A stretch of 41,442 bases of DNA from Flavobacteriaceae bacterium (lineage in GTDB: Bacteria > Bacteroidota > Bacteroidia > Flavobacteriales > Flavobacteriaceae), in NCBI GenBank assembly GCA_029248455.1, contig JAQWJH010000015.1, positions 1 to 41,442 of the forward strand, read 5' to 3'. The notes below the pieces were generated by a model, which was not told where the DNA came from, searched no databases, and worked only from the letters and a program-made list of their open reading frames with translations. Positions 1 to 10,003 of the stretch are shown here, in pieces. Both the position numbers and the translations under genes were made by a program. Numbering within the stretch: the stretch's first letter is position 1; every line of letters starts with the position of its first letter.

Positions 1-1446
1 TGGATTAGGTAGTTCATTACCAATAAGGGTACCATCAGGCAGGTAATAATAAGTTGTTACATTTGTTTGACTACCAACTAAAGTTGATTGAATCGCTGAG
101 GTATCAAAAGGAAACTTACCATCTTGAGGGTCTAAATCCAATACACTATCGCCATCACATTGTTTAGCAATAGTAACCGCGTTGGCAATAGGTTTTGGCT
201 CAACATAAAGTGTGGCAACTTGTTCAAACCCTAAACATTCAAAAACACTTATATCGATATTTACAATTCTAGCCCAAATTGGTTGGATAGTAGGATTAAT
301 ATTAGTAAAATCATTTTCAACATCAATTGGATTTTCTCCACTCAAAGCCTCCTCTGATTTTGTATGTAATGTTACTCTTATATTTTGAGCACTAAATTTA
401 GCATTTGATGCTATAAGTTTCTCTTTAACATCTTTTAGAATGTCACTACTAAAAGTAGCGATACCATCTTGAGTAAGAGCTGGAGAATCATCACACAGTG
501 CATAAAACGTATTATTGTCGTTCATAAAAGTTTTTGATATTTGACTTGCAGCAACAGTAATATCAATTTGAGAGGTTCTAAAACAGTTATTTGAAGTAAT
601 AATTTTAACGTAAACGGAGTCGTTAAATGGATCATTTTGAAATTTTGTTGGATCTGTAATTCGTGAATCCACATTTAAATCAGAGTCTGTATAGTATTCA
701 AAGGTTTCATTTTCATAGTCAGATGAAATAATTAGTTGAGATTCAGTTAAGTTGTGAACAGAAACGCCATCATTATCATCATCATCATCACATTGTTCAA
801 TTTTAATTAGTGGATTAATTAAAACTGGAAGTGGTGCGACTTTAATATCAAAAGAAGTTGTTGCTCTAAAACATTCAGAACTTTTATTTAAAACTCTTAC
901 ATAAATTTTTTCTTCTCCCGCTTTAATATTAGTGTAAGGAGATGATAAGCCTGTGCTCGCTGTATTATTTGCATCATCTTGACTGATGTGGTAAGTAACA
1001 GTAAAATCGTCAGGGCTTTGATCACCAAGAATAATAGCTGTTTGAGAGGACAAATCAAAAGAAGAAATAACACCATCTTTATCATCGCCAACAGAGTTAT
1101 CATCACATTTAATTATAGTGTTAACATTATTTGCAACTGGTAATGTATTAATGGTTAGATTAAAAGAGTTTTCAGTGTTAAAACATCCAGTAGTTTTATT
1201 TAATACTCGAATAAATATTTTTTCACCTCCAGCTATTGAATTGGTGTAAGGTGATACTAAACCTGTGCTAGTAGTATCATCAGCATTTGCCTGAGATAGA
1301 TGATACGAGACGGTGTAATCACTCAGTGGTTGATCATCCCCAAGAACAGTATTATTTAAAGTTTCAAAATTAACAGATTGAATAATTCCATTTGTATCAT
1401 CTCCGTCTTCATTATCATCACAATAAATTAAATCGTTGATTGCGTT
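1..1446 (-). repeat. Tandem protein modules of about 100 residues in the giant surface protein
   Basis: At least five modules run toward the left edge, at roughly 1446-1143, 1142-843, 842-540, 539-210 and 209-1 (last one cut). Each opens with a strand ending in C-D-(D/G), followed by an acidic stretch. The first two are closest: both contain a YH.SQ..A..T.STGL motif, an SPYTN motif and a final Cys before the next strand. Modules of this kind are common before type B sorting domains of flavobacterial T9SS cargo. Boundaries are approximate. Confidence 0.75.
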
Positions 1447-4400
1447 TGATTTTGGATTTGGATTTACAGTGACGGTGTATTCAGTTCGACACAATACACC
1501 ATTAATAGTTACTTCTAAGAAATATACAGTAGTTTTTATTGGAGATACAGTTATTGAACTACTAGTTTCGTCAAAAGTCTCAAATTCTGTTTTTTCATCA
1601 TTTGTATATTTACCCCAAACAACGGATGTTGTCCCATTAAATTCAAACAACGGCCATGAGTTTCCACTTGCTTGTATGTTTTGCATATCATTCCATTGTT
1701 TGGCGACCCCTCCAAAATCGAATTGACCATAATCTTCATCGCCTTCTTCAGTAAAACTTCCTTGACCATAATCATTAGGTTCTCCAGGTGCCCAATTGGC
1801 AATTTCAGCTGTTAATGGCCTACCATCAAGCCAATACCATCCTTCATCTACTTTGTTATTAGGATTAAGTTCTTCAGTATTATATTGTTTTAACCCAAGC
1901 CAGAAATGATTATTTGGATTTGTCCCTGCATTGGCCCAGCCTCTTTTACTAAGCTCGTCGTAGACAGCATCTTCTTCATCTTTTGAATTAATTTGATACA
2001 TTGAAGCACCAGCTCCATAACTTTGTATTAAATTATAAGCAGCTTCCCAGGACATAGCCTCCTCTTTTAAGAAATAATTTGAACCGCTGTAGGAAAGAAA
2101 TAATTGTAGTTCCGGATGATCATTTATAAAATCTTGAGCAGTCTGGGGAACTCCAGTTACAGAAATTGTAGTCGACTCGTTTAAGCATATTGCTTGATTA
2201 GTTGAGCTAATAATAGGATTTGATATAAAAGCTTTAGTCTCTGTTCGAGATGTGCTTTCACATCCATTGCTATTAGTTACTTGTGCGTAATATTTTTTTT
2301 CGTGTATTAAAAGTGTAGACGGATCTATAGGATCTCCTCCAGTTTCAGCATCGTACCAATTGACAGAAAGTGTCGAATCAACATCATTTAAAGTTAATTG
2401 TGATATTTTTGGTTGATTTAATTCATCAAAACAATAGATTTGGATTGGTTCAACAACTGGTTTTGAAGGAGTAGCTACAACGTTTAATGTCACTTCATCA
2501 GAGTCAATTCCACATAAAAATTCATTTGTTGAGACATTAACTCTATATTTCTCACCATTCATTTCATTGCTAACATTATTAACAGTTAAAGTTGAGCTAT
2601 CAGTACCGTTATAAGTGTTAGATTCATTTAAATTGTTCCATAAATTATCCTTAGAATTAAAAATTTGCCACTTATATGTTATTGTTGATTCAGCAGGGTT
2701 AGGATTTCCTGATGTCACTTGGAAAATTGCATTACTGCTTTCGCATTCACTGGCAGTTTGAGGTTGATTTTCTATTGTAATAGCAGTTCCAGCTTTTTGG
2801 AACAAGTATTTTTCACCAGAAATGTCTTTTAGAGGCTCAGGGTAGGTGTGACCTATAAACCTTCCTCTTTCATCAATTTTACCATTGTCAAATGTTGGAG
2901 GACCATTTCCCATTACACCATCTCCATCAAGATCATTACTTTCGAATCCAGCTTCAGTTAAATCATTGCAACCATCATCGTCACTATCTAAATCTAAGAA
3001 ATCATACAGAAAGTTACTATCTGAATCTGTATTCAAATTATAATCAATTGTTTCGATAAAACCAGAGTAGGATGAATTATTGTCTTTATTAATATTTCTG
3101 TGAATAAAGGTAATTGACTTGCATTCAGAAGCAAAAAATTCATAGGGTGTTTCTCCGTTTGGATTAGGATTCATTTTAAAATGAATTTCAGATCCAGTAA
3201 ATGATGTGACACCAGTTTCATATGCTCCATCATAGTTTGTGTCAATTAAGAGCCTGTCATCTGGATCCCAAACCGTTATATTTCTATTTTCTGGAAGTAT
3301 TCTCCAAATAAAATTTTCTCCATCAATAGGACTGTGATTGCTATTTGGATCTTTTTTAGCATGAAAAAATAATAATTCGTCTTGACCCTGTGATGCTTTA
3401 GAGGTGGTATTTATAGTATAGGTGTTAGTTCCTGACTCTGCTGCTGCAACCAATGATCGAAATGTTCCAGATTCTGCTCCAGTTAAGGAATTACTTTCTG
3501 GGTCAACTGTACTTACCTTGTTTAGTTCAGCAGAAAATGTAACAGTACTTGCTTTTCCGTTTGTTAATGAAAATGAAGGGTTAAGGGGATCAGAAATATT
3601 AATTATACCATTACCTAAAGATTCTACGGCGTTTAATATTCCATCGTTATCATTATCTAGGTCTAGATTATCTACAATTCCATCATTATCTAAATCAGTT
3701 GGACAAATACTAATGGGTATATCACTAGATTTATAAATTGAACCTGTACACGTTATTGTTCCTCTAACTGCGTAAGTTCCAATCTCGAGGGGTTTGTAAG
3801 TTGTATTAGTTTCACCTTCAATGTCCGAGTAAGTATCTGTTCCTGGAACTTTTTTTATCCACTGTAATGTATCATAACTTCCAGAATTACTCACCTCAAA
3901 TGTAACATTAGAAACTCCTTCAGATGATATACATGAACCTAAGGCAGAAGCAACTAAATTTAAAGAAACATTAGGATTTGATGGAAATCCGGCATAAAAA
4001 CTACCTGAGGTCGCAGCACCGTTTTGGTTATAATAGGCAGAATAAAGTTCATCAGAACTACTAACAGTAACATTTTCAGAAAGTCCTGTAACTTTAAATG
4101 TAACATATTCGTTTTTTCCAGTAACACTTGTTGGACCTTCTACAGTAATTTCTGCAGGCTGATTGGTAATAGCAATGTTGTTAATCAATACTTCGGCGGA
4201 AGCTTTAGTTACAATTGTCACTCCACCGTCTAATATATTATCACCAATTTCATCAATAAATGCAATGTTATTAACATCGCCTCTACTTTCACAACTTAAT
4301 GGTGGAACAAAAAACATTCCTTGATTGGCTTCGCTATTTCCTCCAACACCTTGGTAGGCAAACACATCTTCAGTGGAGGAAACATACATGTTTCCATCAG

Positions 4401-5352
4401 TAAATTTATCACCTTCAATTATATAATATTCTCCTTTATTTATAGTTGCTTCAGTCGACTCCTCATTAATTTTAATTTTAGTATTATCGTAATGAGCTAC
4501 TATTAAGACATTTTCATAAGAATTATCTCCTTCTCCTTTAACAAAAATATATTCTTTACCTACTTTATCTAGACCGACTATTTGATCAATTCCATAATCT
4601 CTGGCTCCGCCATTTCCAAAACTACCATTTGCTGATCCAGTATTAACAACTACTGGCTTGTCCGAACTAACTAAAGTTCCGATTAATCCATCTCTGTTTC
4701 CCTCAGAATCAGTCACTTTAAGTGCTACAGTATAGCTTTCACCTTTATTTAAAATTATATTGTTGATTGGAAATTGTTCGGAATAATTTTGAATGACTAG
4801 TCCAGCAATGTTATTGTTAGACATGTTAATAGTTGTTTGGTTTTCGGTAGCCATAACCGAAAAGAAATTTAAATAATTGTTTCCAGGATTTCCTTTGTTA
4901 TCGTAAGTTCCGATTCTAAAAAGTTGCCCTAATGCATTATCACCTTTACTTACTAATGCCCCAGCTTGCGCATTTCCACCAGCATTCATCCTCACTGATA
5001 CATAAATTACGTCTTGAGATTCGATTATGTATCCTTTATTATTGGTTACAACACTGGTAGTTGCTGGATCTTGAAAAAGTTGTGAGTACCCATCATTTGC
5101 AATAAGAATTTTTTTAGGATTACTATTATTTACGATGTAGGAAATTTCTTCATCCAATGTTCCTCCAACAGGTTTTATTTTGAAAGAAACGTCACCATTA
5201 ATCGGAGTTGAAATGTAAAACCATTGATCTAAGGGATCTGCGTTCGAGGGACCGCTTGTTAGTGGGGGGATGTAGTGTACTTTACTTAACTGGGCTAGCC
5301 CTTTATTTACAAATGCTAATAAAAAAAAGAAAATGAATATTTTTCTAATCAC
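1..5352 (-). CDS. Giant modular secreted surface protein with IgGFc-binding-like region, C-type lectin domain and tandem repeats (C-terminus off left edge)
   Basis: This open frame has 1784 codons in the window and no stop before the left edge. The start is GTG at 5352: an in-frame TAA lies 14 codons upstream with no ATG between, and GTG gives a clean signal peptide (MIRKIFIFFFLLAF..GLAQ). Modules by residue: about 165-350 resembles the IgGFc_binding region of flavobacterial adhesins (ends in FFVPPLSC); 550-580 and 785-815 are Asp-rich DxDxDG calcium-type repeats; about 850-1080 holds Ig-like modules; about 1081-1237 is a C-type lectin fold with EPN and WND motifs; from about 1300 on there are tandem modules of about 100 residues opening with CDD. 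The layout fits a T9SS-exported adhesin, but the expected C-terminal sorting domain lies outside the window. It starts 55 bases after the isomerase gene, so it may share its transcript. Function as an adhesin is inferred. Confidence 0.85.
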   Translation of the reverse strand, partial: MIRKIFIFFFLLAFVNKGLAQLSKVHYIPPLTSGPSNADPLDQWFYISTPINGDVSFKIKPVGGTLDEEISYIVNNSNPKKILIANDGYSQLFQDPATTSVVTNNKGYIIESQDVIYVSVRMNAGGNAQAGALVSKGDNALGQLFRIGTYDNKGNPGNNYLNFFSVMATENQTTINMSNNNIAGLVIQNYSEQFPINNIILNKGESYTVALKVTDSEGNRDGLIGTLVSSDKPVVVNTGSANGSFGNGGARDYGIDQIVGLDKVGKEYIFVKGEGDNSYENVLIVAHYDNTKIKINEESTEATINKGEYYIIEGDKFTDGNMYVSSTEDVFAYQGVGGNSEANQGMFFVPPLSCESRGDVNNIAFIDEIGDNILDGGVTIVTKASAEVLINNIAITNQPAEITVEGPTSVTGKNEYVTFKVTGLSENVTVSSSDELYSAYYNQNGAATSGSFYAGFPSNPNVSLNLVASALGSCISSEGVSNVTFEVSNSGSYDTLQWIKKVPGTDTYSDIEGETNTTYKPLEIGTYAVRGTITCTGSIYKSSDIPISICPTDLDNDGIVDNLDLDNDNDGILNAVESLGNGIINISDPLNPSFSLTNGKASTVTFSAELNKVSTVDPESNSLTGAESGTFRSLVAAAESGTNTYTINTTSKASQGQDELLFFHAKKDPNSNHSPIDGENFIWRILPENRNITVWDPDDRLLIDTNYDGAYETGVTSFTGSEIHFKMNPNPNGETPYEFFASECKSITFIHRNINKDNNSSYSGFIETIDYNLNTDSDSNFLYDFLDLDSDDDGCNDLTEAGFESNDLDGDGVMGNGPPTFDNGKIDERGRFIGHTYPEPLKDISGEKYLFQKAGTAITIENQPQTASECESSNAIFQVTSGNPNPAESTITYKWQIFNSKDNLWNNLNESNTYNGTDSSTLTVNNVSNEMNGEKYRVNVSTNEFLCGIDSDEVTLNVVATPSKPVVEPIQIYCFDELNQPKISQLTLNDVDSTLSVNWYDAETGGDPIDPSTLLIHEKKYYAQVTNSNGCESTSRTETKAFISNPIISSTNQAICLNESTTISVTGVPQTAQDFINDHPELQLFLSYSGSNYFLKEEAMSWEAAYNLIQSYGAGASMYQINSKDEEDAVYDELSKRGWANAGTNPNNHFWLGLKQYNTEELNPNNKVDEGWYWLDGRPLTAEIANWAPGEPNDYGQGSFTEEGDEDYGQFDFGGVAKQWNDMQNIQASGNSWPLFEFNGTTSVVWGKYTNDEKTEFETFDETSSSITVSPIKTTVYFLEVTINGVLCRTEYTVTVNPNPKSNAINDLIYCDDNEDGDDTNGIIQSVNFETLNNTVLGDDQPLSDYTVSYHLSQANADDTTSTGLVSPYTNSIAGGEKIFIRVLNKTTGCFNTENSFNLTINTLPVANNVNTIIKCDDNSVGDDKDGVISSFDLSSQTAIILGDQSPDDFTVTYHISQDDANNTASTGLSSPYTNIKAGEEKIYVRVLNKSSECFRATTSFDIKVAPLPVLINPLIKIEQCDDDDDNDGVSVHNLTESQLIISSDYENETFEYYTDSDLNVDSRITDPTKFQNDPFNDSVYVKIITSNNCFRTSQIDITVAASQISKTFMNDNNTFYALCDDSPALTQDGIATFSSDILKDVKEKLIASNAKFSAQNIRVTLHTKSEEALSGENPIDVENDFTNINPTIQPIWARIVNIDISVFECLGFEQVATLYVEPKPIANAVTIAKQCDGDSVLDLDPQDGKFPFDTSAIQSTLVGSQTNVTTYYYLPDGTLIGNELPNP

Positions 5353-5407
5353 GTCTATTTTTTGACTAATCTTAAAGTTAAAAGTTTAATAATTTATAAT
5401 ACAAGAA

Positions 5408-6334
5408 CTAACTATGTTTTTCAATCAATTTTTTTGTTAACTCAATTCCATCAACTTCAGACAATTTGTTTCCTTCAAATTCTATTCCCAAATATCCATA
5501 ATAATTGAATTTTTTTACAATTGACATCATATCTTCATAATTAATTGTTGTCTCATTGCCATTCTGATCAAAATCATATGATTTAGCACTTACAGCTTTA
5601 GCATAGGGCATGAGTTCTCTCATTCCTTTGTATTTGTCATATTCAATTTTACAAGGCCCACTATAAATAGAACCATTTTCTCTTTTTACACAGAAATTAC
5701 CAAAATCAGGAAGTGTTCCACAGTTAGCTAAATTTACATTTTTAATCACGTTTGCTAGTTCATTAGCAATAGAACTATTTCCACCGTGATTTTCAACAAT
5801 AATATTAACATTAAAATTTTCAGCATAATTACAAAGTAGCGTTAGCCCCTTTACAGAATTAATTTTCCATTTTTCAAGCTCATTTTCTCCTGTTAAGTTA
5901 ACTCTAATGGAGTGACACCCTAATTTATTTGCCATCTTAACCCATTTTTTGTGTTTATCAACGGCTTTATTTATTAAACTTTCATCACTTGATGCCAAAT
6001 CACCCTCATCATCCACCATAATTAAAAGATTCTTTATTTCATATTGATTGGATGAACTTTTTAAGATCTCGGTTAATTCATCTATTGAAATTTCATTAAG
6101 TATTGGTCTGTACAGCGTTGAAACATATTCAATGGCATCAAAACCAAGCTCGTTAGCTTTTTTTGCAAAATCAAGCGGGTCAAGTTTTTTTTCGTCTTTT
6201 ATCATTTTGTTAAGTGACCATTGAGCTAATGATATACCATTTTTTGAATCATTCCTTGAACAAGAAACTAAACTTGGTAAAGCTAGAACAGCAGAGCTAG
6301 AAAATAAAATTTCATTAAACTTTCTTCTTTCCAT
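5408..6334 (-). CDS. Exported sugar phosphate isomerase/epimerase-like TIM barrel lipoprotein
   Basis: 308 residues of the xylose-isomerase-like TIM barrel (AP endonuclease 2 family). Family signs are the early SLAQWSLN strand, FDAIEYVS, an IIVENHGG strand with a metal-type Glu, a PDFGNF strand and a late YLGIEFEG strand. The N-terminus carries an RRKF twin-arginine-like start, a hydrophobic run and a lipobox ending SLVSC, so the protein is probably exported and lipidated. Its ATG overlaps the stop of the permease-peptidase gene (TAATG), so translation is likely coupled. The substrate cannot be told from sequence; family members act on sugars, sugar phosphates or inositol derivatives. Confidence 0.85.
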   Translation of the reverse strand: MERRKFNEILFSSSAVLALPSLVSCSRNDSKNGISLAQWSLNKMIKDEKKLDPLDFAKKANELGFDAIEYVSTLYRPILNEISIDELTEILKSSSNQYEIKNLLIMVDDEGDLASSDESLINKAVDKHKKWVKMANKLGCHSIRVNLTGENELEKWKINSVKGLTLLCNYAENFNVNIIVENHGGNSSIANELANVIKNVNLANCGTLPDFGNFCVKRENGSIYSGPCKIEYDKYKGMRELMPYAKAVSAKSYDFDQNGNETTINYEDMMSIVKKFNYYGYLGIEFEGNKLSEVDGIELTKKLIEKHS

Positions 6335-9300
6335 TATTGAATTTTTTCAGTTGTTATTTTTTTTCTGTTGTCCTCTGAGTTTGTATCAATTAATTTATTG
6401 TACGGATCTACTCCAACTTCAATAGGTTCCTTATCAACAACAATCGATATTTTGTTGTGAATTGAATTTATTTTATGTTTTTTTAAGTATAATTCAACTT
6501 CTTCTTCATCTTCGTTTTCTCCAAAAATTCCAATATCAATATAATCAGATAAAAAGACTGAATATTCGGCTTTTCTCATTTCTTCAGTTTTATATGAAAT
6601 GGAATCTCTTTTATCATTTCCATAGAAAATTTTTCCTTTTTCATCATTTCTATATTTACTTACTTTAAACTCGATATCTACTTGATATTTTCCGTTTTCT
6701 AATTTTTTAGAATTTGTAGAAACAATTCTATTTTGATACAAAGTAATAGTTTCAAACATATCTTTTATTAAGTAATTTAAAGAATCTGGTGTTACTTCTT
6801 TAACATGATTAACTAAATCAATAGTTGTTGTGTAAGGTGGCTCTTGAAAGGCTACTTTATTTACATATTTACTAAGAGATTTATTCAGATTTTTCTCTCC
6901 AATGTAGTCACTTAAGGCATAAAAAATTAATGATCCTTTCTGATAGTGAATGTATCCCTGACCATCATTATACATTAATGCATTTTCTCTTTTACTCTCA
7001 AACGTTCTAGAAGTTAAATATGTATCCAATGATCTTTTTAAGAATTTACGCATTTTCTTTTTTCCATTAACCTGTTCAATGACTTTAAGAGAAACGTATT
7101 CAGATAAACTTTCTGAAAGCATTGTGGCACCAAGTACGTCTGCTCCAATGACCTGATGTGCCCACCATTGATGAGCCACCTCGTGAACAGAAACAAAAAA
7201 AGCATAATCATTTCCCCCTTCGTCAGAATCATCAACATCTGCAATAAAGCCTATACTTTCAGAAAATGGAATTGTATTTGGGAAAGATTGAGCAAATCCC
7301 CCACTAGTTTTTGGAAACTCAATAATTCTTAACTGCTTATGCTGATACGGACTAAAGTTTTCAGTGCAGTAATCCAAAGCTGCTTTCATTCCTTTCATCA
7401 TTCTATCCAAGTTGTATTCGTGACCCTTATGAAAATATATTTCAAGATTTACATCATTCCATTTATCTTTTTTAATTTCATACTTAGCTGAATTAAAAGC
7501 ATAAAAATTTAATATTTTACTATCCATTTTATAGTGAAAGTATCTTCTGTCACCATCAATCCATTCTTTTTGTAAATAACCCGGAGCAATTGCTATTTGA
7601 TCTTTGGATGTACTTACAGTAGCTTCAAAATCTATCCAATCCGCATCTTTAGCGATGTAAGTATTTCCTAATGCTGTTGAATCCGAAGGATGAGGCTTTA
7701 ATTTGTTTTTAGGTAATCCGTATTTTTTCCTAGTTTTATCGTCTCTTAATTCACCTAGTTGGTATCCAAGAGATGGAAAAATACTACTATTAATAAACGT
7801 TCCATTAGAAATTACACTTGAATTATTTCTAAGAATTGTATTGGGTTTGTTTTTAATACTAAATTCAAGTTTTAAACTATCTCCTGGTTTTAGAGGGGAT
7901 TTTAGTTTATAAATGTCAAGATTATAAATAGTGTCTTCTAAGACTAGCTTGTTTTCCTTGTTGAATTTAAAAGTACTAATAAGAGAATTATGATCTAAAA
8001 AAATACTATCAATAGATTCTTGGGTCTTATTAATCATCAAATATTCTCCAGAAGCGCTTAAATCTCTGGTTTTAGGAAATATTTCAACATCAACATTTAC
8101 TGAGATTATTCTAGGTTGAGCATATGCTTCGTATTTTTTATATTTCTTTTCTCCCTCAACTGTTTGTAATTCACTTTCTTTTGATGAAGTTCTTTTATTT
8201 AAAATGTTATTCGTATAATAAATATAGGTTCCTGATGATAAAAAAATGAGTGTAAAAAGTGAGATAAAAAATGGGTATTTTCCATTAAATCTACTTTTAG
8301 CAATAAGAACTCTTTCCTTAAAATTATTAGGAAGTCCTCTAAAATAAAATAAGGATGTTAAAATAAAGAATACAATTCCAAGAGAAAACCAATACATTTT
8401 ATATATAAAATATCTGTTAAGAGTATCTCCATATCCGTTCATGTCAGAATATGAAAAACCAGGTCCTTGAGTGTATTTAAAAATAGATTGCTCTATTCCT
8501 GCCAAACCTAGTAGAGGAATTCCTATTAAAAGAACTATCATGACAAATAGCCCAACGTATGGACTGCTAATTAGGGTTTGTACCAAAAAGGCCAGAAATG
8601 ACCATAAAATAAAGTAAATAAGGTTTAAAACAATTAATTCATAAAGGTAAAGTGATATCTCATAATCATAAAACCCTTTGTAGGTTTGAAAAATTAGCCC
8701 AGTAATCATTATTAATGAGGACAAGGCTATTTGCATTTTGAAAATGGCAAGAAATTTTGACCCAAACAACACCCAGTTCTTAGTTGGACTTACATCAATA
8801 AGTTGATTAATATTAGCAATTCTTGATCTATGAATTAATATACCTGCGTATAAAAATGTACAAATATTAATTGCTAATGTAAATGTTGAGCCTGCTTCAA
8901 GCATTCTCCAAGTTCTTGGGAGAGTAGAGGTTCCAAAAACATTTCCGAGCTCAGAAAGCCCAATTAAATTTATTAATAAACCTACTAAAACAATGCATAT
9001 AAAAGGCCAGCTTTTTACAATAACAAAAAAATCAACTGTTGATAATTTCCAAAGTGTTTTTAATTCATTTTTAAATGAAAAATCAAAACTTATTTTAGGT
9101 AAATTAATTTTTATAATCCCTCCAAAATTTGATTTAGTTATTCTTTTGGATTCTTTAGATTTAAACGAAAAACTAAACGCGTTTTGACTAAAACTAAAAG
9201 TTTTATAAATCGCTCCAAACAATATAATCCCTAATGCTCCCCATAATAATCTATTATATATTAAAACCTCTCTGATTGGAAGATACAATTCATTTTGTTC

Positions 9301-9990
9301 AGAAACTGTCCAATATCTGGAATAATATTGAATTGCAGAATCTCCAAATGGATCTAAAATAGCAGCAATTAATCTTTTTTCTGGATCGTCAAAAAGGCTT
9401 ACCAAAAACCCTTGTGAGATTAATAATATAAGAACCGTTATAAATCCTGCAGAAATATTTCTTGTGAAAGTGACTATTCCAAAAACAATCGCACCAATGA
9501 ACAACATGTTTGGAAGGATGTATATTAAATAGACATCCGAATAAGATTTAAAATCAAAACTTTGTACGATTTCTTGATTTGTTCCAGGGAGAACAAATCC
9601 AATTCCAATTCCTAATGCTACTATTAGTACGATAATATTAACTACAAAAATTCCACTAAAAAACTTAGCTAATAAATATTGAAGTTTTGTAAAAGGGTAG
9701 GAATAGAGTATAGTGTGCATTTCACTCTTGTAGTCTCTATAAACGGCAACACCAATGATTGAAGGGTATAGAAAAATAAGAAGTCCAGATAAGCCTCCAA
9801 ATAAACCTGCTATGCCCAGAGGAGAGTTAACTATTTTTGAAGAACCCGTTGTAACTGTTAAAAAGTCGAAAAGACCAGCTGAGGAACCTGACATCAAAAG
9901 GGCAATAAAAAGAAATATAACCGAATATATGTAGAAAGCTGGTTTTCCAAACCAATGCTTTAGTTCATTGTAAAAAATTGTAAGAAACAT
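6334..9990 (-). CDS. ABC-2 type permease fused to an M1-family metallopeptidase domain
   Basis: 1218 residues. Residues 1 to about 600 hold many hydrophobic segments in ABC-2 permease style, beginning with MFLTIFYNELKHWFGKPAFY. After a last membrane span near 580, residues from about 630 form an extracytoplasmic M1 aminopeptidase-like region. The zinc motif is HEVAH (His936, Glu937, His940), followed by QWW and a downstream SESLSEY that supplies the third ligand, Glu960. The spacer to that Glu is 19 residues rather than the usual 18. The GxMEN exopeptidase motif of classic M1 enzymes is not seen; GGFAQSFPNTIPFSES is in its place. Such permease/M1 fusions are known in Bacteroidota. The ATPase gene lies 13 bases upstream and is the obvious partner. 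Substrate unknown. Confidence 0.9.
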   Translation of the reverse strand: MFLTIFYNELKHWFGKPAFYIYSVIFLFIALLMSGSSAGLFDFLTVTTGSSKIVNSPLGIAGLFGGLSGLLIFLYPSIIGVAVYRDYKSEMHTILYSYPFTKLQYLLAKFFSGIFVVNIIVLIVALGIGIGFVLPGTNQEIVQSFDFKSYSDVYLIYILPNMLFIGAIVFGIVTFTRNISAGFITVLILLISQGFLVSLFDDPEKRLIAAILDPFGDSAIQYYSRYWTVSEQNELYLPIREVLIYNRLLWGALGIILFGAIYKTFSFSQNAFSFSFKSKESKRITKSNFGGIIKINLPKISFDFSFKNELKTLWKLSTVDFFVIVKSWPFICIVLVGLLINLIGLSELGNVFGTSTLPRTWRMLEAGSTFTLAINICTFLYAGILIHRSRIANINQLIDVSPTKNWVLFGSKFLAIFKMQIALSSLIMITGLIFQTYKGFYDYEISLYLYELIVLNLIYFILWSFLAFLVQTLISSPYVGLFVMIVLLIGIPLLGLAGIEQSIFKYTQGPGFSYSDMNGYGDTLNRYFIYKMYWFSLGIVFFILTSLFYFRGLPNNFKERVLIAKSRFNGKYPFFISLFTLIFLSSGTYIYYTNNILNKRTSSKESELQTVEGEKKYKKYEAYAQPRIISVNVDVEIFPKTRDLSASGEYLMINKTQESIDSIFLDHNSLISTFKFNKENKLVLEDTIYNLDIYKLKSPLKPGDSLKLEFSIKNKPNTILRNNSSVISNGTFINSSIFPSLGYQLGELRDDKTRKKYGLPKNKLKPHPSDSTALGNTYIAKDADWIDFEATVSTSKDQIAIAPGYLQKEWIDGDRRYFHYKMDSKILNFYAFNSAKYEIKKDKWNDVNLEIYFHKGHEYNLDRMMKGMKAALDYCTENFSPYQHKQLRIIEFPKTSGGFAQSFPNTIPFSESIGFIADVDDSDEGGNDYAFFVSVHEVAHQWWAHQVIGADVLGATMLSESLSEYVSLKVIEQVNGKKKMRKFLKRSLDTYLTSRTFESKRENALMYNDGQGYIHYQKGSLIFYALSDYIGEKNLNKSLSKYVNKVAFQEPPYTTTIDLVNHVKEVTPDSLNYLIKDMFETITLYQNRIVSTNSKKLENGKYQVDIEFKVSKYRNDEKGKIFYGNDKRDSISYKTEEMRKAEYSVFLSDYIDIGIFGENEDEEEVELYLKKHKINSIHNKISIVVDKEPIEVGVDPYNKLIDTNSEDNRKKITTEKIQ

Positions 9991-10003
9991 TGATATGAAT
10001 GGT

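Noticed and set aside
775-790. ATC trinucleotide repeat as a phase-variation tract
   Set aside because: It encodes an Asp run within a calcium-type acidic stretch. Changes of whole triplets would not shift the frame, and only five units are present.
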